Shown here in pieces: positions 1 through 7,860 of a stretch of 24,266 nucleotides of DNA. The notes under the pieces were generated by a model. That model made no database searches. It was given only the letters and a program-made list of their open reading frames with translations, and had not been told where the DNA came from. This stretch comes from Candidatus Woesearchaeota archaeon (GTDB lineage Archaea; Nanobdellota; Nanobdellia; Woesearchaeales; UBA10200): NCBI GenBank assembly GCA_016180275.1, contig JACPBN010000043.1, forward strand, positions 1 to 24,266. Direction: 5' to 3'. Position 1 is the first letter of the stretch; every line of letters starts with the position of its first letter. The position numbers were made by a program, and so were the translations under genes.

Positions 1-1
1 T

Positions 2-415
2 GTAAAACTATCTAAAGGCCAGGAACTTGAATTAGAAGCTACTGCTATTTTAGGCAAAGGCAAGGAACATATTAAATGGAGCCCAGGTTTAGTTTATTAC
101 ACGTTTAAACCAAAGATTATAATTAATAATGACACAAAAGATTTTGATCAATTCAAATCAAAATTTCCTCCGCAGGTATTTGACAAATCTGGCAAAATTG
201 ACAAAAACCTCATACTTGACAATGACTTAGCTGATGCATGTAAAGATGTTAACCCTAATATTGTTAAAATAGAATATGAAGAAAATTCGTATATATTTAC
301 TGTTGAAGCATTTGGACAGCTGACTACAAAAGAAATGGTCAAAGAGGCATGCAGTATCCTTCAGCAAAAATCAGATGTTTTTGTTGAGAAGCTCAAAGAC
401 CTTAAGCTTGATTAG
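2..415 (+). CDS. rpoD: DNA-directed RNA polymerase subunit D (Rpo3), 3' part
   Basis: The open frame enters from the left edge and ends at TAG 413-415, giving about 137 residues of the C-terminal half. The peptide contains the segments KGKEHIKWSPGLVYY and the tail YIFTVEAFGQLTTKEMV, which match archaeal Rpo3 (homologue of eukaryotic Rpb3/AC40 and the bacterial alpha N-terminal domain). This subunit forms the assembly platform of RNA polymerase with Rpo11. The family's usual position just before rpl18e-rpl13-rps9 agrees with what follows here. The start and N-terminal dimerisation part lie outside the window, so whether it carries an Fe-S cluster domain cannot be judged. The gene ends only 15 nt before the tRNA, so both may share a transcript. 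Confidence 0.93.
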   Translation, partial: VKLSKGQELELEATAILGKGKEHIKWSPGLVYYTFKPKIIINNDTKDFDQFKSKFPPQVFDKSGKIDKNLILDNDLADACKDVNPNIVKIEYEENSYIFTVEAFGQLTTKEMVKEACSILQQKSDVFVEKLKDLKLD

Positions 416-430
416 CTATCCTAATCATAT

Positions 431-539
431 GCGGGGATGGCAGAGCCTGGTCAAATGCGCTACCTTGAGGCAGCTTAACAAAAGCTAGCAAAATGGTAGT
501 CCCTTAGTGGGTGCGCGTGTTCAAATCATGCTCCCCGCA
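431..539 (+). tRNA. tRNA-Leu (anticodon GAG), intron-containing
   Basis: The acceptor stem GCGGGGA (431-437) pairs with TCCCCGC (532-538), followed by discriminator A539; CCA is not encoded. D arm: GCA 440-442 with TGC 456-458. Anticodon stem: CTACC 460-464 with GGTAG 495-499. T arm: GCGTG 515-519, loop TTCAAAT 520-526, CATGC 527-531, with one G-U pair. A long class II variable arm with CCC/GGG pairing (500-514) fits leucine. Removing 23 nt after position 37 gives a seven-base loop TTGAGGT with anticodon GAG (467-469), which reads CUC/CUU. A tRNA-Leu gene at the head of the L18e-L13-S9 cluster is also known from Haloarcula, so the context supports the call. Confidence 0.95.
471..493 (+). other. 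tRNA intron (archaeal, position 37/38)
   Basis: The anticodon loop is interrupted by 23 nt between G470 and T494. Two three-base bulges, GGC 469-471 and AAT 492-494, place the two cuts after the second base of each bulge, as in archaeal bulge-helix-bulge introns. The central helix is imperfect: T465-A491, T466-A490 and G467-C489 pair, but A468 faces G488. The intron has its own hairpin, AGCTT 472-476 with AAGCT 482-486. The element would be cut by the tRNA splicing endonuclease. The relaxed central helix is what one expects for an enzyme tolerant of non-canonical motifs. Confidence 0.82.
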
Positions 540-587
540 TTTATTATTTTGAAAATACGAATAAACTAATCAAACTAAATCGATAAT

Positions 588-595
588 AATTATAA
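588..595 (+). promoter_or_regulatory. Candidate TATA box before rpl18e
   Basis: AATTATAA sits in the 80-bp gap between the tRNA and rpl18e, with its centre about 28 nt before ATG 620. That spacing would give a leaderless or nearly leaderless message. The T-rich stretch right after the tRNA (540-550) could end a tRNA transcript. The whole gap is very AT-rich, so a chance match is possible and read-through from rpoD remains an alternative. Confidence 0.35.
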
Positions 596-619
596 CAAAT
601 CACAAAAATTCAAAATAAA

Positions 620-979
620 ATGGCAATAAATACTAAAACCAACGAGCATTTACTGAAACTTATACAGGAGCTAAAGAAAAAATCCTATGAAGAAAAAGTA
701 AATACCTGGAGAGCTGTAGCAGAAGATCTCAGTAGTCCTACCAGGAAAAGCAGGATAGTTAACTTATACAAGCTATCTTTATATGCCAATGACAATGAAA
801 CAGCATTAGTTCCTGGCAAGGTTCTTGGCTCAGGCGAGATAACTAAAAAAATAACAGTCGCTGCATATTCATTTTCAAAACAAGCATTTGATAAAATAAA
901 TAAAGCAGGCAAGGCTATTACTATTCAAGAGCTTATGGTAAAAAATCCAAAAGCAGAAAATGTTAGAATAATTGGCTAA
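620..979 (+). CDS. rpl18e: Large ribosomal subunit protein L18e
   Basis: Protein of 119 residues, the usual size for archaeal L18e (eukaryotic L18 family). Recognisable segments are RKSRIVNLYKLSLYA in the first half, LVPGKVLGSGEI around residues 63-74 and the closing NPKAENVRIIG, where the GKVLG segment and the final VRIIG are family hallmarks. It is a structural component of the 50S subunit. It is followed without a gap by rpl13, in the order L18e-L13-S9 typical of archaea. No clear Shine-Dalgarno sequence precedes ATG 620; upstream is AT-rich with a possible TATA box about 28 nt away, which suggests a leaderless start. Confidence 0.97.
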   Translation: MAINTKTNEHLLKLIQELKKKSYEEKVNTWRAVAEDLSSPTRKSRIVNLYKLSLYANDNETALVPGKVLGSGEITKKITVAAYSFSKQAFDKINKAGKAITIQELMVKNPKAENVRIIG

Positions 980-1001
980 GCTAAAAACAAGTAAAACCTT
1001 A

Positions 1002-1433
1002 ATGAGTGAAACTATGATAATAGACGCATCAAATCTTTTGTTGGGAAGAATGTCGACTGTAGTTGCTAAGAAAGCATTATCAGGTGAGAAAATAGATATA
1101 ATCAATTGTGAAAATGCTTTAATAAGCGGCAGGCGTAATATGGTATTAGCGCATTACAGGCATAAAAAGGAGCGCGGTACATACAAGCATGGCCCTTTCT
1201 TTTACTCAATGCCAGATAAATTTGTAAAAAGAACAATTAGGGATATGTTGCCTTACAGGACAAAGCGCGGCCTAGATGCATACAAAAAAATAATGTGTTA
1301 TATTGGGCTGCCGGATCAATTTAAGAACACAACTACTCAGACAATTCAAGTAGCAAATGCAGAAAAATTACCAATCCTCTATAAAATAAGTGTTGGAGAG
1401 ATCTGTAATCAGTTAGGGAGAAGCTTAAAATGA
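1002..1433 (+). CDS. rpl13: Large ribosomal subunit protein L13
   Basis: From ATG 1002 the protein has 143 residues. It begins MSETMIIDASNLLLGRMST; archaeal L13 proteins normally start at the equivalent of the internal Met (ATG 1014, MIIDASNLLLGR), preceded here by a weak GTGA, so 1014 is a serious alternative start. An in-frame TTG at 972 overlaps rpl18e and is unlikely. Family segments seen include GRRNMVLAHYRHKKERGTYK and RDMLPYRTKRG, the rRNA-contacting core of L13. The stop overlaps the start of rps9 in an ATGA quartet (1430-1433), so translation of the two is probably coupled. It is a structural 50S protein. Confidence 0.96.
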   Translation: MSETMIIDASNLLLGRMSTVVAKKALSGEKIDIINCENALISGRRNMVLAHYRHKKERGTYKHGPFFYSMPDKFVKRTIRDMLPYRTKRGLDAYKKIMCYIGLPDQFKNTTTQTIQVANAEKLPILYKISVGEICNQLGRSLK

Positions 1434-1825
1434 CTAAACTAATTCATTTTTCAGGAAAAAGAAAAAGAGCAGTTGCTAGGGCTACTTTAAGACCAGGCAC
1501 AGGCAGAGTAAGAGTTAATGAGGTATTGTTAAATGCATATCAGCCATCCATGGCAAAATTAAAGTTACAAGAGCCATTGATACTCGCAGGCGATTTAGCT
1601 AACCAAGTTGATGTCGATATTAATGTATCTGGTGGCGGTATAATTGGCCAGACAGAAGCAGCTAGATTAGCATTATCAAAATGCCTGGTCGAGATGAACA
1701 AAAAGCTTGAAAAGCCATTTTTGCAATATGACAGGCACTTATTAGTCGCAGATGTCAGAAGAAAAGAAACTAGAAAGCCAAACGATTCGAGAGCAAGAGC
1801 TAAAAGGCAAAAAAGCTACAGATAA
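1430..1825 (+). CDS. rps9: Small ribosomal subunit protein S9
   Basis: Protein of 131 residues, the normal archaeal length. It shows SGKRKRAVARATLRPGTGRV at residues 8-27, the glycine-rich SGGGIIGQTEAARLAL around 67-82, and the C-terminal tail ending KRQKSYR. That tail reaches the P-site tRNA in the ribosome and its terminal arginine is highly conserved. The gene starts inside the stop of rpl13 (ATGA overlap). In many archaea rps9 is followed by rpoN (Rpo10) and further members of the S9 operon; here a T-tract and a new promoter follow instead, so the ribosomal operon appears to end with rps9. Confidence 0.97.
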   Translation: MTKLIHFSGKRKRAVARATLRPGTGRVRVNEVLLNAYQPSMAKLKLQEPLILAGDLANQVDVDINVSGGGIIGQTEAARLALSKCLVEMNKKLEKPFLQYDRHLLVADVRRKETRKPNDSRARAKRQKSYR

Positions 1826-1837
1826 AACTTATTTAAC

Positions 1838-1850
1838 CTTCTTTTTTATT
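1838..1850 (+). terminator. T-rich terminator after rps9
   Basis: The run CTTCTTTTTTATT lies 13 nt after the rps9 stop. Archaeal RNA polymerase terminates on U-tracts without needing a hairpin, and this tract stands between the ribosomal genes and a fresh TATA box. The tract is short, so partial read-through is possible. Confidence 0.45.
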
Positions 1851-1852
1851 TC

Positions 1853-1906
1853 GGAAGAAAACTCCACAACAAAAACATTTATAAAGCGAATTATTATTTT
1901 TCTTCC
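1853..1906 (+). repeat. 9-bp inverted repeat bracketing a TATA box
   Basis: GGAAGAAAA (1853-1861) and its exact reverse complement TTTTCTTCC (1898-1906) lie either side of the candidate TATA box at 1877-1886. A further GGAAG (1912-1916) can pair with the same CTTCC in a shorter hairpin. The placement suits a repressor or activator site but could be chance in AT-rich DNA. Confidence 0.5.
1877..1886 (+). promoter_or_regulatory. TATA box for the membrane protein-aglB unit
   Basis: ATTTATAAAG matches the archaeal TATA consensus closely. Transcription would begin near 1907, leaving about 47 nt of leader before ATG 1954. That leader holds GAGGT (1938-1942), a possible though distant ribosome-binding site. 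As the gap to aglB is only 34 nt, this promoter probably serves both genes. Confidence 0.6.
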
Positions 1907-1921
1907 AAAGAGGAAGGTCTT

Positions 1922-1953
1922 TTAATAATATTAATAAGAGGTTATTTAATAAC
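1922..1953 (+). repeat. Two adjacent 13-bp palindromes at the start codon
   Basis: TTAATA-A-TATTAA (1922-1934) and GTTATT-T-AATAAC (1941-1953) are both perfect palindromes with a one-base centre, spaced 6 nt apart; the second ends directly at ATG 1954 and overlaps the GAGGT ribosome-binding candidate. They could be paired operator half-sites. AT-rich palindromes arise easily, so this is only suggestive. Confidence 0.35.
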
Positions 1954-2565
1954 ATGAATAAGAGGATAGATAAAGCCAAAAGAAACACAATTATTATTGG
2001 TGTGTTTATTGTTGTATTAATGGTTGGCAGTGTACTAGCTTTATTTGCTACTCCTTTCGGTGAAAGAACAGTTAAAGCAAAGTATAATGGATTTGATTTT
2101 GTAAGAACCCAGCAAGGTTGGACAGTATGGCTAGGTTCGCAGCCTATGTCTTTTGCTTATCTCCCATTTGATCTGGAAAACATAACATTGCCTGCTGCAA
2201 TAAACAAAGATGCTGAAAAGATTTACTTAGTTGCAGAAGATGATGAACAATTAAATTCGCAATACCAGTTTACTAGAATGAAGTCAATATTATATTATTT
2301 TACAAAGATGAGGGTTGTAGATGCATGTCTGCAAGAAAATGGTTGCCCAGAAGAAAAGCCAATAATAAAATGCGATGAGACTAGCGCTCAAGCAATCATC
2401 TTCAGAACAGGAAATGAAACTAAGAGTTATAAGGATTTTCAATGCCTTGTTTTTGAATTTAAAACAGGATATGATGAAGATACAAACAAGACTATAAGCA
2501 CAAATACTGATCTAGAAATGATTACCGAGAAGATAATATATAAAATACTTGGTATTGTTAACTAG
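1954..2565 (+). CDS. Single-pass membrane protein of unknown function
   Basis: I do not recognise this 203-residue protein. It has a short basic N-terminus (MNKRIDKAKRN), one hydrophobic segment at about residues 12-32, and then a soluble domain with alternating charged and aromatic stretches (KYNGFDFVRTQQGWTVWLG). The orientation predicted from the positive N-terminus puts the main domain outside the cell. Four cysteines (VVDACLQENGC, IIKCDE, FQCLVF) could form two disulfide bonds there, and there are Asn-X-Ser/Thr sites near the middle and end. It sits under its own TATA box and is separated from aglB by only 34 nt, so it may be co-expressed with the oligosaccharyltransferase as an accessory subunit or a substrate. 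Function is not claimed. Confidence 0.8.
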   Translation: MNKRIDKAKRNTIIIGVFIVVLMVGSVLALFATPFGERTVKAKYNGFDFVRTQQGWTVWLGSQPMSFAYLPFDLENITLPAAINKDAEKIYLVAEDDEQLNSQYQFTRMKSILYYFTKMRVVDACLQENGCPEEKPIIKCDETSAQAIIFRTGNETKSYKDFQCLVFEFKTGYDEDTNKTISTNTDLEMITEKIIYKILGIVN

Positions 2566-2599
2566 CTAAAGATTGAGTTGTGAATTTAAGAGTGAAAAT

Positions 2600-5500
2600 A
2601 TGGAAGATAACCTAGAGCATAACAACCACCGTACTGCACCTGCTTCACAGAAAGAAGAAAGCGATGAGATTGATTTGAAGGAATTCAAGGATTCCGTAGT
2701 TAAATTTGCAAAAGGATTGTTTGCTTCTGGCAAGGATAAGCACCATGCTGCCCAAAGTGAAACATTTGATGCTGATTCTGCAGAAGAGAAAGATTTGGAC
2801 AGAAAAAGAGAAGGCCTGTTAAATTTTCTGAAAGAAAAGAGAGATTACGCTGTTTATCTGGTTCTTGCAATTGTCATATGGTTAGCCACATCACTGAGAT
2901 TGCAGAATCTTCCGATACTCGTAGATGTGACGACAGGCAAGTATGTAGCAGCTGACCTGGATGCGTTCTTATTTTCCAGATATGCGAATTACATCCTTGA
3001 GCATGGAAAAGCCATGGCACAGGATATATTCAGGTATGCGCCATTAGGCCATCCTGATCCCGCACAGCTAGCTATTGAAAATGGCTTTCCTTATTTTCAG
3101 GTCATATTGTACAAGACTCTGAAATTTATTGGGCAATTGGCAACTTTTAATTATACAAATGCTTTCTTGCCATTTTTGATATTTTTAGTTGCGGCAATTT
3201 TAGTATTTTTTGGAGTAAAAAGATTTTTTGGAATTAAGAAAGCGATTTTAGCTTCATGTTCAGTTTTATATGCATGGGCATTGTTGAATTATGTTTTTAA
3301 GATATTCAACAAAGAATTCACGTTTGATTATCTGAATGTCATTCATACAACAATCGTATTTGCTCTTATGTGCATATTTTTCTTTTTATTGGTCAAAAGG
3401 CTGTTTGGCCATGGCATTGCATTGCTTGCAACAACAATCCTGGCTTTTATGCCGGCATATTTGTTCAGGACAATGGGAGGAGTAGCTGACCACGATGCCA
3501 CAGGCATGATGTTTTTTATGATGGTTATTTACTTATATATCGCTGCCTGGCAGGCAAAACGTTCAGCATATAATGTGCTTCTGGGAATTTTGTCAGGCTT
3601 AGCGACATTAGGCATGTTTGCAACATGGCCTGGCGGAGGAAATTTCCTTTATCTGATATTTGGCGCAGCTGTAACAATAGAAGTAATTTTAAACATATTG
3701 AAGAAAAGCGATGCTTATGTATACATGGCATGGTTCCTAACTTGGGCAGGCGGTCAGATAGCGATAGGATTCCTAAATATAGAATTTTTATTGGGCTCAT
3801 TCACAACATTGGTAGCCACATTTGGATTTGTTCTCTCGATGGCACATTATCTTATCTTCTTAGAGCACAGACTTAACGTCAAAAAGGTATTAAGGATTGA
3901 TAAGATAGTTGAGAGGATAAATTTGCCATCTGGCATGATCACATTGTTGATAGTGGTCATATTAGGGATTTTTATATTAGTAGCCATAGAAGGCCCTTCG
4001 TTTATAGTTAATAAGATTGATGACTTATATATTAATCTTGTAAGGCCATGGGGCAGGTCAAGATGGCATCTGACAGTCGCAGAGCAGAATCAGCCATATA
4101 TCACAGATTGGTTTGGCCAGTTTGGAAAGAGCTATGTATATATCTTTATGTTCGGCTCGATACTATTATTTTATGAGATGATTCTTCCAATAAAAAATTC
4201 TTTGAAAAGGTTAAGATTTCCATTTATAAATGTCTGGAGTTTAACTTTGTTCTACGCATTGTTTATATTCAGCTTCACGTTTTCAAGATATAGCTCAGGA
4301 TCCCTAAATTTCAATGGAACTTCACAGATAGCATTGGTATTTTACATTGGATCATTGATTGTATTTGGTGCAGGCATGGCATTATTTTACCTGATTACCT
4401 ACTATAGTGATAGGCAAGATAAAAGCTTATTTAATGAGATTATATGCAAGCTGGATAAGAAATATATTTTAATGTTTATATGGTTTTTAATAATGATTAT
4501 TGCTGCTAGAGGTGCCATAAGGAATGTATTCGTGTTTTCACCAGTTACTGCCATAATGGTAGCATTTTTCTTTGTGATATCCTGGCAGATTTTCTCAAGC
4601 ATTAAGCAGAAATACATCAAGTTGGCAGGATTTGTATTTTTGATCTTGCTGTTGTTCAGCCCGATTGCACTTGGAAGCCTATTTAACAATGGGGCCTTAA
4701 AGATTGTTAAGCCCATAGTTACAGTAGGAGGCTTATTGGAAAATCAAGGCATAGTATATAATTATTATCTTTCATCAAGCTCACAGGGGAAATACACAGG
4801 AACTCCATACGATAGGCAATGGCAGCTGGCTATGAAATGGGTTAGGGAGAATACACCTTTAGATGCAGTATTTGGCCACTGGTGGGATTATGGCTACTGG
4901 GTCCAGACAGGAGGGGAGAGAGCAACTGTAACAGATGGAGGCAATAATATAGGATTATGGAATTATTATATGGGCAGGTTTGCGCTTGCAGGAGCTAATC
5001 AGACAGAAGCATTGGAATTCTTATATGCCCATAACGTTTCGCACTTTTTGATAATCAGCGATGAGATTGGAAAATATACGGCATTTTCCAGCATAGGCGG
5101 GGGAGTTAATTATGAAAGATACAGCTGGATAAACACATTTTCTCTTGAGCCAAAACAAACACAGGAGACAAGAAACGGTGTTACTTATTTTTATCAGGGC
5201 GGTCAGGTATTAGATGAAGATTTTAATTATAACGGAAAATTATTTCCTGGAAGGGCTGCTGGCATAGGTGCAGTTTTGTTAAAAGTTATAAGGGAAAAAG
5301 TCGCTTTAGGCAATGAAACAAAAGATGTTGAAAGATTGGATCAGCCTGAAGTTATAATGGTTTATGGGGGCTTGCAGGAAAAAGTGCCATTGGAATGCAT
5401 TTTCATAAATAATCAAATGTTCAAATTTGACAAAACAGGCAAGCCGGGTTATAAAGGATGCTTTAGAATCCTTCCCATCATAAATGGAAACGGCCAGATA

Positions 5501-5785
5501 GAAAATCCGATCGGCGCAGGCCTGATGGTTTCAGAGCGCGGATTTAGGGCAATCTGGACACAGCTTTTCCTTTTTAACCAGAAGAATCCTGATTATGACA
5601 CTAGCGCCTATAAATTGGCATATAGTGATGAGGACAAAGGCATGCCTCTAGCGATTTATGCCGGGAGAATGATAGGACCATTAAAGATATGGGAGATTAA
5701 TTATCCTGAAGATATTAAGTTTAAGCCTGAGTATATGCTAAGAACTTATGACCAGGCTAACTTGACTGCTGTTACATTAGTTTAA
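2600..5785 (+). CDS. aglB: Oligosaccharyltransferase AglB (STT3 family)
   Basis: This 1061-residue membrane enzyme transfers a lipid-linked glycan to Asn in Asn-X-Ser/Thr sequons on the outer face of the membrane. The catalytic signature WWDYG is present at residues 761-765. The first external loop has the metal-binding D-L-D (119-121), and a second D-H-D is at 297-299. Many transmembrane helices fill residues ~84-720, followed by the periplasm-like globular domain; the segment SDEIGKYTAF lies where the DK/MI helix of the sequon-binding pocket is expected. ATG 2600 is preferred over an in-frame TTG at 2573; it has AGAGTGA just upstream. Odd: about 75 hydrophilic, highly charged residues precede the first helix, whereas AglB usually begins almost at it. 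The next gene, a GT-C enzyme, starts 38 nt later. Confidence 0.96.
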   Translation: MEDNLEHNNHRTAPASQKEESDEIDLKEFKDSVVKFAKGLFASGKDKHHAAQSETFDADSAEEKDLDRKREGLLNFLKEKRDYAVYLVLAIVIWLATSLRLQNLPILVDVTTGKYVAADLDAFLFSRYANYILEHGKAMAQDIFRYAPLGHPDPAQLAIENGFPYFQVILYKTLKFIGQLATFNYTNAFLPFLIFLVAAILVFFGVKRFFGIKKAILASCSVLYAWALLNYVFKIFNKEFTFDYLNVIHTTIVFALMCIFFFLLVKRLFGHGIALLATTILAFMPAYLFRTMGGVADHDATGMMFFMMVIYLYIAAWQAKRSAYNVLLGILSGLATLGMFATWPGGGNFLYLIFGAAVTIEVILNILKKSDAYVYMAWFLTWAGGQIAIGFLNIEFLLGSFTTLVATFGFVLSMAHYLIFLEHRLNVKKVLRIDKIVERINLPSGMITLLIVVILGIFILVAIEGPSFIVNKIDDLYINLVRPWGRSRWHLTVAEQNQPYITDWFGQFGKSYVYIFMFGSILLFYEMILPIKNSLKRLRFPFINVWSLTLFYALFIFSFTFSRYSSGSLNFNGTSQIALVFYIGSLIVFGAGMALFYLITYYSDRQDKSLFNEIICKLDKKYILMFIWFLIMIIAARGAIRNVFVFSPVTAIMVAFFFVISWQIFSSIKQKYIKLAGFVFLILLLFSPIALGSLFNNGALKIVKPIVTVGGLLENQGIVYNYYLSSSSQGKYTGTPYDRQWQLAMKWVRENTPLDAVFGHWWDYGYWVQTGGERATVTDGGNNIGLWNYYMGRFALAGANQTEALEFLYAHNVSHFLIISDEIGKYTAFSSIGGGVNYERYSWINTFSLEPKQTQETRNGVTYFYQGGQVLDEDFNYNGKLFPGRAAGIGAVLLKVIREKVALGNETKDVERLDQPEVIMVYGGLQEKVPLECIFINNQMFKFDKTGKPGYKGCFRILPIINGNGQIENPIGAGLMVSERGFRAIWTQLFLFNQKNPDYDTSAYKLAYSDEDKGMPLAIYAGRMIGPLKIWEINYPEDIKFKPEYMLRTYDQANLTAVTLV

Positions 5786-5823
5786 AGAACTGATATTTTA
5801 TCATAGGAGATATTCTACATCAG

Positions 5824-7776
5824 ATGATGAGAAAAATAATTCTTAAAGAATGGCAGATAATATTGTGTTTATTCATAATAGCTTTAGTTTCAAGAATGCT
5901 ATTCATAAGCACTTCGCCTAATTTCTGGGACTCTGCAGAATATATGACAAAGATTAGAGAATTGATATATGGTGGCAATTATGATCCTGCAAGCATGAGC
6001 CATAACAAGCCTTTGTACATAGGCTTTGGTGCCGGATTTGCCTATTTGCATTATTGGATAACAGGAAACATCGATATAGAGTTTGCTTTAACTCTTGTTT
6101 CAGTGATATTTGGAAGCTTGAGCATAGTGATGCTTTATTATTTGTGTAAGAATATTGGATTTAATAGAAGAGCATGCATAATTTCTGCTTTAATCTTTGC
6201 ATTTATTCCGATAACATGGTGGTTTAGTGAGGAAGCCTTGAGTGACATTCCTGCAATGTTTTTTTTGATTGCAGGAATCGCATTTTTGTTCAGATGGTAT
6301 AACACGAATGATTATAAGTGGCTTTTAATCTCTTGCTTGCTTACTGGTTTTGGATTACTGGTAAGGTTTGCAAATATTTTTATAATTTCCGTTTACGTGA
6401 TTGTATATGGTGCTCACTTTTACACAAGATATTACCAACGGCATCCTCGTTACGATAAAGGACATTACATTACACATGAATTTACAGGTAAGATTAACCG
6501 GAAGAGCATTACCTCAAATAACAATCCAATAAATGATGTTATTCTAGTCTGTACCATTACTTTAACGATATTTTTGCCGTTGGCTATTTACATACTGATA
6601 GAAATGCTTAGAAATAAGGATCTTGCATTGAGATATTTTTTCACTTCTCCTCCAAATGTTTCATTTACTGCTATGCTTTTATTTGACAGATTCAACCTGC
6701 TGGGGATGGGATATTATATCTTAAATAGCTTTACATTAGCATTGGCCGGCATGGCAATTATGGGAGGATATTATTATTTTAAGGAGATTACTTGCTCAGA
6801 AAAGAGATATAACAAAAAAGTTAGCAATAAGCCAGATAACTTGGGATATAAAGCTGATAAAAAAACCACTAAATGCCTGCCAGATATAAGCTATAAGCTG
6901 AATGGCCATGCCTATTTCCTATCATTGGTTGTTTGGCTGGCTGTATTTTTAGTTTATTATCTTGGGATATTCAGGCCAATTTCAAGATATACCATTGCAT
7001 TTGCCCCGGTATTTGCTGTATTTGCAGGATATTGCCTTGCAGAAAGAGTAAACGAAAGAATGCTAGTCTTTATGCTCTTTGCAGGCATTATTGACATATT
7101 CCTGAACTATCTGGATATTTCAGAAGTATATTATGGCTCAGGGTTAAGAGGGATGATGACACTGGAATTTGTTGATGTTAAGTTTATGGTATTTGCATCA
7201 GTTATTTTGGCTGCCTTTTATATATATTTCAGATATCAGAAATATCAGTTAAAGCCTGCAAAGTATGGGAATAGGGATAAAGCTTCGATTCTGGCAATAT
7301 CTATGCTTATCATAATCCTGATAATGCACTCGTACCCTGTGCTGAATCTTGTAAATGATAAAGTTAATTACCAAAAAGCTATTGGAATCTGGTACAAAGA
7401 AAATACAGCAGATAATTCCATGATAATCAGCGGCCAAGAATATCCATATGATGTTTATTATGGATATCCGCGCAATATTAAGTGGTACAAGCCGGTCCTT
7501 TATGAATGGGAACCTAAAGAAAGAAGTGATTACAAGCTGCTAAAGAATGAGATAATTGCTGCATTAGAATATGGCAGACGCGTATTCACTTCATCTGACA
7601 GGTACATCAAGCCTTTAGTGCCGATGTTGGAAAAGGATTTTTCAGTGAAGAGTGTAGGATTGATAAAGAAAAGTCTTATAAGAAACCAATACGACTGGGG
7701 GGCTGTGTTCATGAATTATGCCGGCATGAGCAGGGCAGAGGATATAGAGATGTATGAAATCAGCAAAAAGATTTAA
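5824..7776 (+). CDS. GT-C membrane glycosyltransferase (GT39/ArnT-like)
   Basis: Protein of 650 residues with roughly 11-13 hydrophobic helices. After the first helix comes FWDSAEY (residues 34-40), whose D36 and E39 fit the acidic motif in the first outer loop of GT-C enzymes that use polyprenyl-phosphate sugars. The SEEALSDIPAMFF and GLLVRFAN segments resemble the PMT_2/glycosyltransferase 39 family. The enzyme probably adds a mannose- or hexose-type sugar from a dolichyl-phosphate donor on the outer membrane face. Two charged non-membrane stretches (about residues 195-230 and 320-357) and a C-terminal soluble domain of ~140 residues stand out. GGAGA at 5806-5810 precedes ATG ATG at 5824. 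Position right after aglB supports a role in the same glycan pathway; donor and acceptor are unknown. Confidence 0.85.
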   Translation: MMRKIILKEWQIILCLFIIALVSRMLFISTSPNFWDSAEYMTKIRELIYGGNYDPASMSHNKPLYIGFGAGFAYLHYWITGNIDIEFALTLVSVIFGSLSIVMLYYLCKNIGFNRRACIISALIFAFIPITWWFSEEALSDIPAMFFLIAGIAFLFRWYNTNDYKWLLISCLLTGFGLLVRFANIFIISVYVIVYGAHFYTRYYQRHPRYDKGHYITHEFTGKINRKSITSNNNPINDVILVCTITLTIFLPLAIYILIEMLRNKDLALRYFFTSPPNVSFTAMLLFDRFNLLGMGYYILNSFTLALAGMAIMGGYYYFKEITCSEKRYNKKVSNKPDNLGYKADKKTTKCLPDISYKLNGHAYFLSLVVWLAVFLVYYLGIFRPISRYTIAFAPVFAVFAGYCLAERVNERMLVFMLFAGIIDIFLNYLDISEVYYGSGLRGMMTLEFVDVKFMVFASVILAAFYIYFRYQKYQLKPAKYGNRDKASILAISMLIIILIMHSYPVLNLVNDKVNYQKAIGIWYKENTADNSMIISGQEYPYDVYYGYPRNIKWYKPVLYEWEPKERSDYKLLKNEIIAALEYGRRVFTSSDRYIKPLVPMLEKDFSVKSVGLIKKSLIRNQYDWGAVFMNYAGMSRAEDIEMYEISKKI

Positions 7777-7790
7777 ATATGGCTGATGAT

Positions 7791-7856
7791 AAGTTATATA
7801 AGTTATAATAGATAGGTTAGATAAGATTAAGTTAATAACATTTTGTATTAGAGGGG
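7791..7856 (+). promoter_or_regulatory. Promoter and Shine-Dalgarno of rfbF
   Basis: AAGTTATA occurs twice in tandem (7791-7798 and 7800-7807), creating TTATATAA at 7794-7801 and a second TATA-like box. Transcription from either would leave about 30 nt of leader. GAGGGG (7851-7856) lies 4 nt before ATG 7861 and is a strong ribosome-binding site. This marks the start of a new transcription unit for the sugar-nucleotide genes. Confidence 0.6.
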
Positions 7857-7860
7857 TAGC

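Noticed and set aside
972..1001. TTG 972 as the start of L13
   Set aside because: It overlaps the end of rpl18e, and L13 proteins begin close to the Met codons at 1002 or 1014.
2573..2599. An upstream TTG start for aglB
   Set aside because: The added residues lie almost against the previous gene, while ATG 2600 has a GTGA-type site just upstream.
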